From DASVUC01 sp036387255 (GTDB taxonomy: Bacteria; Planctomycetota; Phycisphaerae; Tepidisphaerales; Tepidisphaeraceae), in the NCBI GenBank assembly GCA_036387255.1, contig DASVUC010000198.1, forward strand, positions 1-64,000: a stretch of DNA of 64,000 bases, written 5' to 3'. This document shows positions 50,474 to 58,494 of this stretch, in pieces (the first letter of the stretch is position 1; each line of letters starts with the position of its first letter). The position numbers and the translations under genes are program-made. The notes below the pieces were generated by a model. That model saw nothing but the letters and a program-made list of their open reading frames with translations. It had not been told where the DNA came from and ran no database searches.

Positions 50474-52270
50474 ATGTCGTTACGCATCGAAGATTACGCG
50501 CTGATCGGAGACTGCCAGACCGCAGCGCTCGTCGGCACGAATGGCTCGATCGACTGGCTGTGCTTCCCTCGTTTTGATTCCGGCGCGTGCTTCGCGGCTC
50601 TGCTGGGGCACAAGGACAACGGCCGTTGGCTGCTCGCGCCGGAGGGAGAAATCCGCAGCGTGCGCCGGCGGTATCGTGGCGATTCGCTGATTCTCGAAAC
50701 ACATTACGAGACAGAAGACGGCGCGGTGACAGTGATCGACTTCATGCCTCCGCGAACGAAGGATCCGGACCTGTGCCGGATCGTGGTGGGAACGCGCGGG
50801 ATTGTGCGGATGAAGATGGAGCTGACGATCCGCTTCGATTACGGCTGGGTCGTGCCGTGGGTGCGGAAGCTGGAGGCACGCAGAGGCATGCGCGCGACGG
50901 CGGGACCGGACACGTTGTACTGTCGCACGCACATCCCGCTGCATGGAAAGAACATGCACACCGTGGCGGAGTTTCAGGTGGCCGAGGGACAGCGAATCCC
51001 CTTCAGGCTCACCTGGCATCCGACGCACGAGCCGGAGCCCGTCGAGCGCGATCCGGAAGAGGAGCTGCGCGAGACGGAGACTTGGTGGAAGGATTGGTCA
51101 TCGCGCTGCACGTATCAAGGCGAGTGGCGGGACGCAGTGCTGCGTTCGCTGATCACGCTCAAGGCGCTGACGTACCAGCCGACGGGCGGGATCGTGGCTG
51201 CCGCGACAACGAGCTTGCCGGAGGCGCTGGGTGGCGAGCGAAACTGGGACTACCGCTACTGCTGGCTGCGAGATGCCAGCTTCACGTTATATGCCCTGAT
51301 GGTCGGTGGATACATGGACGAGGCGCACGCGTGGCGGCAGTGGCTGATCAACGCGGTGGCGGGGACGCCGGGGGAATTGCAAATTATGTATGGCTTGGCG
51401 GGGGAGCGGAGGCTGACGGAGTTGGAACTGCCGTGGCTTGCGGGGTACGAGAACTCGGCGCCTGTGCGCATGGGGAATGCGGCATACAAACAGCGGCAAC
51501 TCGATGTCTATGGCGAGGTGATGGACTCGCTGCACATGGGGCATGGATGGGGGCTTGAGCCGAGCGAGGAGGCTTGGCGGATTCAGCGCACAATCGTGAA
51601 CTTTCTGGAGGATGAGTGGAAGAAGCCGGACGAAGGGATCTGGGAGGTGCGCGGGCCGAAGCGGCATTTTACGCATTCGAAGGTGATGGCGTGGGTGGCG
51701 TTTGATCGGGCGGTGAAGAGTGTGGAGCAATTGGGTGCAAAGGGGGAGGCGGAGAAGTGGCGCCGCGCGCGGCAGGAGATCCACGATCAGGTGATTGCCG
51801 AGGGATTCGATCGATCACTGAACTCGTTTACGCAGTTTTACGGCTCAACGGAGCCGGATGCCAGTCTGCTGACCTTGCCGCTGATAGGGTTCATTCCGGC
51901 GCAGGATCCTAAGATGGTTGGGACGGTGGATCTGATCCGCAAGCGGCTGCTGCACGATGGGCTGCTGGTGCGGTATGTAAACGATGCGACGCTCGATGGC
52001 TTCGCGAGCGGAGAGGGGGCGTTTCTGATCTGCACATTTTGGCTGGCGGATAATCTAATCTTGCAGGGGAAGCGGGAAGAGGGAAAGGCGCTTTTCGAGA
52101 GGTTGCTGGCGCTGCGCAATGATGTGGGACTCCTGGCCGAGCAGTATGACCCTCGGCACAAGCGGCTCGTGGGGAACTTTCCGCAGGCGTTTTCGCACGT
52201 GGGCTTGATCAACACGGCAAAGAACCTGGAGGCGCGGGGAGGGCCGGCGGAGGAGAGGAGGAAGAGGTGA
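50474..52270 (+). CDS. Glycoside hydrolase family 15 protein (glucoamylase/trehalase type)
   Basis: GH15 enzymes release glucose from alpha-glucans or split trehalose by inversion. The 598-residue protein has an N-terminal beta-sandwich (IEDYALIGDCQTAALVGTNG, SIDWLCFPRFDSGACFA) and an (alpha/alpha)6 barrel with SLPEALGGERNWDYRYCWLRD, ETWWKDWSS and AWVAFDRAV. The N-terminal phrase is typical of the actinobacterial and planctomycete trehalase-like branch. No signal peptide is present, so it acts inside. It may recycle the trehalose or glucan made by the glgE locus 7 kb away. GAGGAG precedes the ATG. Confidence 0.9.
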   Translation: MSLRIEDYALIGDCQTAALVGTNGSIDWLCFPRFDSGACFAALLGHKDNGRWLLAPEGEIRSVRRRYRGDSLILETHYETEDGAVTVIDFMPPRTKDPDLCRIVVGTRGIVRMKMELTIRFDYGWVVPWVRKLEARRGMRATAGPDTLYCRTHIPLHGKNMHTVAEFQVAEGQRIPFRLTWHPTHEPEPVERDPEEELRETETWWKDWSSRCTYQGEWRDAVLRSLITLKALTYQPTGGIVAAATTSLPEALGGERNWDYRYCWLRDASFTLYALMVGGYMDEAHAWRQWLINAVAGTPGELQIMYGLAGERRLTELELPWLAGYENSAPVRMGNAAYKQRQLDVYGEVMDSLHMGHGWGLEPSEEAWRIQRTIVNFLEDEWKKPDEGIWEVRGPKRHFTHSKVMAWVAFDRAVKSVEQLGAKGEAEKWRRARQEIHDQVIAEGFDRSLNSFTQFYGSTEPDASLLTLPLIGFIPAQDPKMVGTVDLIRKRLLHDGLLVRYVNDATLDGFASGEGAFLICTFWLADNLILQGKREEGKALFERLLALRNDVGLLAEQYDPRHKRLVGNFPQAFSHVGLINTAKNLEARGGPAEERRKR

Positions 52271-52334
52271 GAGGTAGAGGGGTCGCCACCCCTGCCCTCT
52301 GCCGGCGCACCGGGCGGGCCGAAGATTCACACGC

Positions 52335-53021
52335 TCACGTTTCGCTTTCGAAGCGGTACCCAATATCCCGAATCGTCTTGATGAACGTCGGCTGACGCGG
52401 ATCTGGCTCAATTTTGTTACGCAGGGTGTTGATGCAGCGATCCACGCTTCGGCCGGTGACGAAGACATCGTGGCCCCAGACGCGATCAAGAATGTGATCG
52501 CGGGTGAGGGCGCGATCGGCGCTTTTGACGAACAGCTCGAGCAGGGCAAATTCCTTGGGCGTGAGCGCGATTTCGTGCCCGTCCTTAAGCAATCGGCGAG
52601 AGGAGAGGTTCAGCTCATACGGGCCAAAGAGATGAACCTGTTCCTGCTGCCGGCGCGTCCGGCGGAGCAGCGCGTTCACCCGCGCCAGGAGCTGGCGGAT
52701 GCTGAACGGCTTGGTCACATAATCGTCGGCGCCCAGGTTCAGCCCCAGGATCACATCCGGCTCCTGCGATTTCGCGGTCAGCATGATGATCGGCGCCGCA
52801 ATGTGCTCGGCGCGAAGCAGCCGGCAGATCTCATAGCCGTTCACGCGCGGGAGCATGATGTCGAGGACGATGAGGTCGGGTTTGCCGTGGCGCGCCTTGC
52901 ACAGGCCCTCTTCTCCGTCGGATGCGGTGGAGATGTGGAAGCCTTCGTAGGTGAAGTTGTCCGACAGGCCGCGGAGCAGCGCCGGGTCGTCTTCGATGAT
53001 GAGAATATGTTCACCGGGCAT
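52335..53021 (-). CDS. Response regulator, OmpR/PhoB type
   Basis: This is a 228-residue two-domain regulator. The receiver has ILIIEDDPALLRGL (acidic pocket), PDLIVLDIMLPRVNGYEI with the phosphorylated Asp, and the Thr/Lys pair in IIMLTAKSQ and DDYVTKPFSIRQL. The winged-helix output domain ends RSVDRCINTLRNKIEPDPRQ. Its start overlaps the end of the sensor kinase gene by 11 bases, so it is the cognate partner. The kinase gene and a secreted TPR gene precede it in one operon. Confidence 0.93.
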   Translation of the reverse strand: MPGEHILIIEDDPALLRGLSDNFTYEGFHISTASDGEEGLCKARHGKPDLIVLDIMLPRVNGYEICRLLRAEHIAAPIIMLTAKSQEPDVILGLNLGADDYVTKPFSIRQLLARVNALLRRTRRQQEQVHLFGPYELNLSSRRLLKDGHEIALTPKEFALLELFVKSADRALTRDHILDRVWGHDVFVTGRSVDRCINTLRNKIEPDPRQPTFIKTIRDIGYRFESET

Positions 53022-54861
53022 GAGCGAGCGCGCGTTGCTGTGTGGACGATGAAGATATTACGGCGGGCAGGCGCACCGTAAAGGTGCTTCCCGAGCCGGG
53101 CGTGCTGCTCACGTGGATGTCCCCGCCGTGGGCTTTGAGAATGAATCGCACGATGCTCAACCCCAGACCGCAGCCGCCGCTCTTTCGCGAGAGATTCTGG
53201 TCGACCTGGTAGAACCGGTCGAAGATGCGATCGAGCGATCGGCGCGGGATGCCGATGCCGTTGTCGGTCACTTCCACGTAAACATGCGCGTTATTGTTAT
53301 AGGCGCGAAGACGCACCCGCTTCACGGGCTCCGTGTATTTGTGCGCGTTTTCCAGAAGGTTCAGCAGCATCGTCAGCAGCGCGTCGCGATCTCCGCGGAT
53401 TGGCGGCAGTGTCGCCGGCACCTCGATCTCAAGCTTTTGATCGGGCGGTTCAAATCGCTCGCGTATCGTTTCGTATGCCCCGAGGATCACTTCGCGCGGA
53501 TCGATGGGAGACATTTCAAACGCACGCCTGTCACGCTCCATGCGCGAGAACGTGAGGAAGTTGTCGATCAAGCGCGACAGCCGATGGTTCTCGCCCGCGA
53601 TGAGCCAGAGGTATTGGCTCGTCTGCACCGGGGATGTTGCGCGGCCTTCGATCAGCGTGTCGAGCAGCACCCGCATCGAAGCGAGCGGCGTCTTGAGCTC
53701 GTGACTCACCGTGGCAATCAGATCATTCTTCAGATGCGCAAGACGAACCTGCGCCGCCACGTATCGCCCCGCGAGCAGTGTCGCGACCGCGATCAGAAAC
53801 AGAACCGCCACCGCCGTCCAGAGATAGAGCGACGCCTGGCGAGTCGAATCGACCGGAGCGATGGGATCAATGGGATATAGCGCCAGACGAAAATCCGGCA
53901 AGAGTGATCCCATGGGAAGCGCCGCGAGAGGCTCCGCCGCGGGTTGCACCTGCGGTTCGAGCCGGACGCGGGTGCCCGCGGGTGGCGTCAGATCTGCCAA
54001 TTCCGGGAGCTTCGTCACGGTCGCGTCTCGATACAGCGCGGTAATCCTCCCGCCGCTGGGAGAGAGCGCCCAGATATCGCGCCCCACGCGATACAGTTGA
54101 TCGTGCTTCTCTTCAGGCGGCGGTAACAGCTCCAGATACGCTGCTGCGAGCTCTTCACCCGTGCGCAGTGGCGACGTGGATTGCGTGATGCGATCCAGCT
54201 CGGTCAGAAGCATCAACCGCTGTGACGACGGCATCGCCGGTCCTGAATAATCCCCCACCCGAGGCGACAATTCCGCCACAACCGCTGCGTCACCTGGCGC
54301 CAGAGACAGCGCATACAGCAGAGCGTTCGGGACAATCAGGCGCCCTGATCCATTCCGCGCCGCCATGAACTGCGGCTGCGTGAGCTGCTCTTTCAGAATC
54401 TTCAGCGCCCCCGCCACGTCTTTCTTCGCGACCCGCTGCCGGGCCTCGGCAAGCAGAGCCTGGGCGCGCACGTCGATATCGCTGAGTGCCGCGAGCGCCC
54501 CCACATCCCGGGTTGGATAAACAACCTCGCCCGTCTCGCTCCGAAGAATTGCCGCTTCCGCGTCCCCCGCTTCGATGACTCTTCTGAAACCCTGCCGCGG
54601 CGGGAGCTTTTCAGCATCCAGAAGATCCTGTCGCGTCTTGGCCCATTGCTTGTCAATACCATCCCGCACCACCATGAGATGCTGGCGATACAGCTCGCTC
54701 AGTCGCTGGCGCATCGCGAGCTGTTCGTTCTGCATCGCGGCGTGCATGAACCACAGCACGCACAGCGAGGGGATCAGTGCCGCCGCCGCCAGGACCAACA
54801 GCACCGGCCACACCGATGAAGTGTGGCCGGTGACCCGGGTTGTTGTCCGCCGAAGCAACAT
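53011..54861 (-). CDS. Sensor histidine kinase with large periplasmic domain
   Basis: The roughly 616-residue protein has a first membrane helix (VLLVLAAAALIPSLCVLWFM), a periplasmic region of about 300 residues, and a second helix (LYLWTAVAVLFLIAVATLLA). The kinase core follows: LIATVSHELKTPLASMRVLL with the phosphorylated His, NLLENAHKYTEPVKR (N box), VTDNGIGIPRRSL and GGCGLGLSIVRF (G boxes). No HAMP or PAS domain is obvious. I chose ATG 54861 (MLLRRTTTRVTG); longer starts overlap the upstream TPR gene. It pairs with the regulator downstream. The ligand is unknown. Confidence 0.92.
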   Translation of the reverse strand: MLLRRTTTRVTGHTSSVWPVLLVLAAAALIPSLCVLWFMHAAMQNEQLAMRQRLSELYRQHLMVVRDGIDKQWAKTRQDLLDAEKLPPRQGFRRVIEAGDAEAAILRSETGEVVYPTRDVGALAALSDIDVRAQALLAEARQRVAKKDVAGALKILKEQLTQPQFMAARNGSGRLIVPNALLYALSLAPGDAAVVAELSPRVGDYSGPAMPSSQRLMLLTELDRITQSTSPLRTGEELAAAYLELLPPPEEKHDQLYRVGRDIWALSPSGGRITALYRDATVTKLPELADLTPPAGTRVRLEPQVQPAAEPLAALPMGSLLPDFRLALYPIDPIAPVDSTRQASLYLWTAVAVLFLIAVATLLAGRYVAAQVRLAHLKNDLIATVSHELKTPLASMRVLLDTLIEGRATSPVQTSQYLWLIAGENHRLSRLIDNFLTFSRMERDRRAFEMSPIDPREVILGAYETIRERFEPPDQKLEIEVPATLPPIRGDRDALLTMLLNLLENAHKYTEPVKRVRLRAYNNNAHVYVEVTDNGIGIPRRSLDRIFDRFYQVDQNLSRKSGGCGLGLSIVRFILKAHGGDIHVSSTPGSGSTFTVRLPAVISSSSTQQRALAHAR

Positions 54862-54871
54862 GGTGCTCGCT

Positions 54872-56080
54872 CTACTGCCTGGTTGGCGTTGACGATGTCG
54901 CTGCCGTTGCGGGTGATCCGCTGGCAGCGTTGATCTCCTTCGCATCTGCCAGCAGATCTTCTGGAATCTCCGTCGGCTTCCCATCCGCCGACGCGGTTGC
55001 AAACAGGATCACGTAGCGCTTCGCCGGCGCGTTGGCCGGGTTCTGGAAGTTCAAGTTGCTCGGGCTGTTGATGCCAATCCAGTACACCTTGCCCGGCTGA
55101 AGCTCAACCGGCAATCTGCACGTCGTGCGGCCGGTATCGTAGCTGGGCTTTCCCGTCAGCTTCGGGAACGTCTCACCGCCGCCGCACCACGACCAGCTGC
55201 CATTCATCATCTGCTGATCAAACGTCACGGTCACTTGCTTGAGCTTCGGCGACACGGTCGTCGCCAGCGCGACCGGATTCGTCTTCAGCACGATCGGCTC
55301 GCCCTTGTCGACGGATTCGTTGATGGCCTTCGCCTGCTGCTTCATGTCATCGGGGATCTTCGTCGGCTTGCCGTCCGCGGACTTCGTGGCGAAGCAGATC
55401 GCGTAGCGCTGCGCGGGCTTGCCATCGCCCCCCTTAAAGTTCTTGAAGCTTGGGCTGTTGACGCCGATCCAGTACACCTTCCCCGGCTCCAGCTTCACGG
55501 GCATCGTGCAGGTCGTCAGCGTTTCGTCATAGCTGATCTTCCCCGCGCTTTGCGGGAACGTTTCGCCGCCGCCCGTCCACGACCACGAGTTGTTGCGCAT
55601 CTTGCGGTCGAACGTCACCGTGATCTTGTCCAGCGACGGATCCACGTTCTCCGCCAGCGCCTCGGGTGAGGTCTTCTTGATCATCGGCCCCAGGTCCGAA
55701 ACGTCGCCCACCTGGCCCCGGAGCGTCACGATCTTCTGCCGTGCGTCGGCAACCACGTCAGTCTGGTCCGCGTAGTCCTTGACCAGTTCCTTGAACGCCG
55801 CCAGCGCCTGCTTCGGGTCCTTCTTCTTAAGATACGCTTGTCCCAGCCTGTACTGCGCCTGGGCCGCGTACTTCCGGTTCTGCGCATTCTGCTTGACGAT
55901 CTCGCGATACATCTTGATCGCCCCGTCGACATCGCCGGCAGTTTCCTCTGTGTAGATCGCTTTCTCGAGCAGCACGGCAACCGGCTGAGTTGCCGGAGCG
56001 TCCGCCGCCCGCGCACCTGCAACAAACTTGAACAGCACAAGCAGCAGCAGGAATGATAGGAAAAGGTGTAACACGCGCAT
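54872..56080 (-). CDS. Secreted TPR protein with two repeated Ig-like domains
   Basis: The 402-residue protein has a signal peptide (LFLSFLLLLVLFKFVAGARA), two TPR motifs (VDGAIKMYREIVKQNAQNRK and AQYRLGQAYLKKKDPKQALA), and then two copies of a domain of about 115 residues. Matching segments are ITVTFDRKMRNNSWSWTGGG with VTVTFDQQMMNGSWSWCGGG, and LEPGKVYWIGVNSPSFKNF with LQPGKVYWIGINSPSNLNF. The copies resemble bacterial Ig-like (Big_5 type) domains. It would be periplasmic. AGGAGG precedes the ATG. It heads the operon with the sensor kinase and regulator and could be their target or co-sensor. Confidence 0.8.
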   Translation of the reverse strand: MRVLHLFLSFLLLLVLFKFVAGARAADAPATQPVAVLLEKAIYTEETAGDVDGAIKMYREIVKQNAQNRKYAAQAQYRLGQAYLKKKDPKQALAAFKELVKDYADQTDVVADARQKIVTLRGQVGDVSDLGPMIKKTSPEALAENVDPSLDKITVTFDRKMRNNSWSWTGGGETFPQSAGKISYDETLTTCTMPVKLEPGKVYWIGVNSPSFKNFKGGDGKPAQRYAICFATKSADGKPTKIPDDMKQQAKAINESVDKGEPIVLKTNPVALATTVSPKLKQVTVTFDQQMMNGSWSWCGGGETFPKLTGKPSYDTGRTTCRLPVELQPGKVYWIGINSPSNLNFQNPANAPAKRYVILFATASADGKPTEIPEDLLADAKEINAASGSPATAATSSTPTRQ

Positions 56081-56143
56081 AAAGGCCTCCTGTCCACGAG
56101 CGCCGCGGCCTAGTGAGCATCACAAACCGCCGCCAGCGACAAA

Positions 56144-56178
56144 TGACATGATGCCGGGCTCATGTTACCGGCATGTCA
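56144..56178. promoter_or_regulatory. Imperfect inverted repeat upstream of the TPR-kinase-regulator operon
   Basis: TGACATG-AT-GCCGG (56144-56157) is mirrored by CCGGCATGTCA (56168-56178), an 11-bp stem with a two-base bulge. It lies 64 bases upstream of the operon's first ATG, where an activator or autoregulator site could be. No -10 or -35 could be placed with confidence. This is a positional guess only. Confidence 0.35.
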
Positions 56179-56300
56179 CCGCGCGTTCTGAAATGAAATA
56201 CTTTCTGGGGAGACGGAAGGCAGAGGCAAGAGGCCAGCTGCGGGCGGGGGGGAAGGAGAAAAAGCACGAGCCAAGGCAGGAGCAGTATCCGAAGCGGCCC

Positions 56301-56420
56301 GCACCGCCGCCCTCGTACTCCATGACACGAACGTGCGGGTCGTATCACGGTGGCCGCGACGCGGGTCCGTGCCACCGTCAAGCGTGGTTAGGCATTGTCG
56401 TCCTCGGCCGTCATTGCGGC
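56301..56420. repeat. Dispersed non-coding repeat, family E, copy 2
   Basis: In the 330-base gap 56081-56410, the phrases GCACCGCCGCCCTC (56301-56314), GTGCCACCGTCAAGCGTGGT (56369-56388) running on to TAGGC, and ATTGCGG (about 56414) repeat elements of the glgB-pyk gap in the same order. The rest of the gap (56200-56300) is purine-rich and shows nothing else. Copy limits are approximate. Confidence 0.5.
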
Positions 56421-56620
56421 GTCTCACGAGGCCCGTTGGCTTGCGCCTCCGCCTCCAGCCGCCGTCGCTCTGGCTCGGGAAGAGCGTTAAAGAACGTCCA
56501 CCAGTTGCCTGACCGACCAGAGGACTGATCCCGCGTCTCGCGCAGATGTCGGACCAAGTCCTCGTCCGAAAAGACCACCTTGGTTGTCGGCTTCCATCCG
56601 CCCAACTCATCGTCGCTCAT
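56411..56620 (-). CDS. Small acidic/polar protein, unknown function
   Basis: This is a 69-residue cytoplasmic protein (MSDDELGGWKPTTKVVFSDE) with a WWTFFNALPEPERRRLEAEA stretch near the C-terminus, likely helical. CAGGAG stands about five bases before the ATG, which is the main support for it being a real gene. No homologous family is recognised. It lies between the TPR operon's promoter region and the YlbF-like gene. Confidence 0.5.
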   Translation of the reverse strand: MSDDELGGWKPTTKVVFSDEDLVRHLRETRDQSSGRSGNWWTFFNALPEPERRRLEAEAQANGPRETPQ

Positions 56621-56817
56621 GCTCGCTCCTGATTGACCTGCATATCAAGGCCGCCGCAGCCGCACCATGAGATGCTGGGAGGATCCCAAGGATCTGTGTC
56701 CAATGCGTCCCCATCTCGGCTCCGAGTACCGATGAGAACGCATGTCCAGGCTGGCGCTCGCACGTGTCGAGAGACAGCCTAACCGCATCGGGTCGCGCGG
56801 GCGATGCGTGCAGGCGT

Positions 56818-57225
56818 TTAGCGCCCGAACCGTGATCCCGCGCCCGCTCCGGCGCCGCCCCCACCCGCGCCCCCCGCGCCCGCAACATCGCCGATCTTGC
56901 TTAACACGGTTTGGTTCACCTTGCGCAGCAGGTCCATGAACTCGACCTGGGCCATGTTCAAGGCTTTGACCTTGATGTTGCTGACGATGCGGCTTTGCAG
57001 GTTTTCCAGCTGCGTGCGCTGCGCGTCGGTCACCGGCATCCCCTGCGATTCCTGGCGGGCCAGGGTCTCCAGCGTGCGCTCAAAATCTGTCATCGCCCGC
57101 CCCGCATCGGGGTCTTCGGTGACGGCTTTCTGAGCCTTCTTGTAGTTCTCGACGGCGGGGTGCTGGGCGACTAAGTCGGCGAGTTTGCCGGCTTCGTCCA
57201 GGATCTGCTGCGTGTCGATGGGCAT
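56818..57225 (-). CDS. YlbF/YmcA (DUF964) family protein
   Basis: This is a 135-residue helical protein. The first 110 residues (LADLVAQHPAVENYKKAQKA, FERTLETLARQESQGMPVTD, LNMAQVEFMDLLRKVNQTV) have the two-helix hairpin and VxxYKxAxxxV-like pattern of YlbF/YmcA proteins. In Bacillus these help RNase Y act on mRNA. The tail is a low-complexity Gly/Ala run (GAGGAGGGGAGAGAG). AAAGGAAG precedes the ATG. The E1-like gene diverges upstream. A role in RNA decay here is only by analogy. Confidence 0.7.
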   Translation of the reverse strand: MPIDTQQILDEAGKLADLVAQHPAVENYKKAQKAVTEDPDAGRAMTDFERTLETLARQESQGMPVTDAQRTQLENLQSRIVSNIKVKALNMAQVEFMDLLRKVNQTVLSKIGDVAGAGGAGGGGAGAGAGSRFGR

Positions 57226-57285
57226 CTTTTTCTTCCTTTGCGGCTAGTATAGGGAAACGTTCGCGAAAAGCCGAACGGGCAAAGG

Positions 57286-58434
57286 ATGCACCCAGTCGAC
57301 CGCTATCACCGTCAGACGCTTTTGCCGCAGCTCGGCCGCGCCGGACAGGCGAAGCTGCGCGCGGCGCGGGTGCTGCTGATCGGGTGCGGGGCGCTGGGGA
57401 CCGTCATCGCGGAGCAGCTGGTGCGTGCGGGCGTGGGATTCATCCGAATTTGCGACCGGGACCTCGTCGAGCTGACGAACCTTCAGCGGCAGGTTTTGTT
57501 CGACGAGAGCGATGCGCACAACGGGGTGCCCAAGGCGGTGGCGGCGAAGCGAAGGTTGCTGGCCATCAACAGCTCGGTGGAGGTGGATGCACGGGTGGTC
57601 GATGTGCATTCGGGGAATGTGGAGGCGCTGGCGGGATGCGAGCCTTCCGCCCGCGCCGCGGGTGCGGTGGTTGGTGATCTGGGAAGCGCCCTCACCCTGC
57701 CCTCTCCCGAAGTACCGGTAGAGGGAAAAAAGGGGAGAGGCGAGCGTGACTCGCTCGTCGATCTGATCCTGGACGGAACTGACAATATCGAAACACGGTA
57801 CCTCCTGAACGATCTGGCGGTGAAGCGGGGCATCGCGTGGGTGTACGGCGCGTGCGTCGGGACGGAGGGGAGGGTGATGGCAGTCGTGCCGGGCAAGGGA
57901 GCCTGCTTGCGATGTCTGTTCGAGGAGCCGGCGGGTGCGGGGGAATTGGCGACCTGCGATACGGCGGGTGTGCTGGCGCCGGCGGCGAGTGTGGTGGCGT
58001 CGCTTCAGGTGACGATGGCGCTGAAGATGCTGCTGGGTGAAAGCGTCCAGGAGGTGGGGAAGCTGGTGACGGTGGATTTGTGGAACATGCGCTTCAAGAC
58101 AATGTCGGCCGTCGAGGCGCGGCGGGAGGATTGTCCGTGTTGTGGCCGGCGCGCGTTCCCATTTCTGGACCGGCGTGATCAGCAGGGGGCGGTGGCGCTG
58201 TGCGGGCGCGGCGCGGTGCAGGTGCGGCCGGCGAAGCCTGGCGCCGTCGATCTCGCGAAACTGGCGGAGAGATGGGACCTCGTGGGGGAGACGGTTCAGA
58301 CCGACTATTATCTGAAGCTTCGCCTTCGGGAAGGGCAAGAACTGACCCTGTTTCCCGATGGCCGGGCGCTGGTGGCTGGAACGAGCGATCTGGCCCTGGC
58401 GCGATCGCTTTACGCTCGTTTCATCGGAAGCTGA
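57286..58434 (+). CDS. ThiF/MoeB/HesA-type E1-like adenylyltransferase with an in-frame repeat insertion
   Basis: This family adenylates the C-terminal Gly-Gly of ThiS/MoaD/CysO-type sulfur carriers. The 382-residue protein has YHRQTLLPQLGRAGQAKLRA, the nucleotide-binding LLIGCGALGTVIAEQLVRAG, the DRDLVELTNLQRQVLF motif, LILDGTDNIETRYLLND, and the zinc ligands CLRCLF and CPCCGR. The C-terminal 80 residues form a small extra domain seen in MoeB homologues without a rhodanese part. Between ALAGC and VDLILDGTDN it carries about 35-40 unusual residues including ALTLPSPEVPVEGKKGRGER, encoded by a family B repeat (57688-57742). CysM and a JAMM peptidase follow, pointing to a sulfur-carrier cysteine pathway. 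Confidence 0.88.
   Translation: MHPVDRYHRQTLLPQLGRAGQAKLRAARVLLIGCGALGTVIAEQLVRAGVGFIRICDRDLVELTNLQRQVLFDESDAHNGVPKAVAAKRRLLAINSSVEVDARVVDVHSGNVEALAGCEPSARAAGAVVGDLGSALTLPSPEVPVEGKKGRGERDSLVDLILDGTDNIETRYLLNDLAVKRGIAWVYGACVGTEGRVMAVVPGKGACLRCLFEEPAGAGELATCDTAGVLAPAASVVASLQVTMALKMLLGESVQEVGKLVTVDLWNMRFKTMSAVEARREDCPCCGRRAFPFLDRRDQQGAVALCGRGAVQVRPAKPGAVDLAKLAERWDLVGETVQTDYYLKLRLREGQELTLFPDGRALVAGTSDLALARSLYARFIGS
57688..57742. repeat. Dispersed repeat, family B, inside the E1-like coding sequence
   Basis: The segment starts GCCCTCACCCTGCCCTCTCC and continues with GAAGTACCGGTAGAGGG. It matches the reverse complement of the intergenic element at 22375-22416 over most of its length, with a few substitutions and a short deletion in the loop. 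It keeps the gene in frame and adds residues absent from the usual MoeB sequence. Confidence 0.8.
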
Positions 58435-58494
58435 GCCGATCGATCCTCCCCGCTTTGCTGCCGGCCGGATTTACCCCTAGGATGAGTCGACATC

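Noticed and set aside
52270..52334. GAGGTAGAGGGGTCGCCACC segment after the GH15 gene as another family B copy
   Set aside because: It shares only GAGGG-type motifs. The stem and the flanking phrase do not match.
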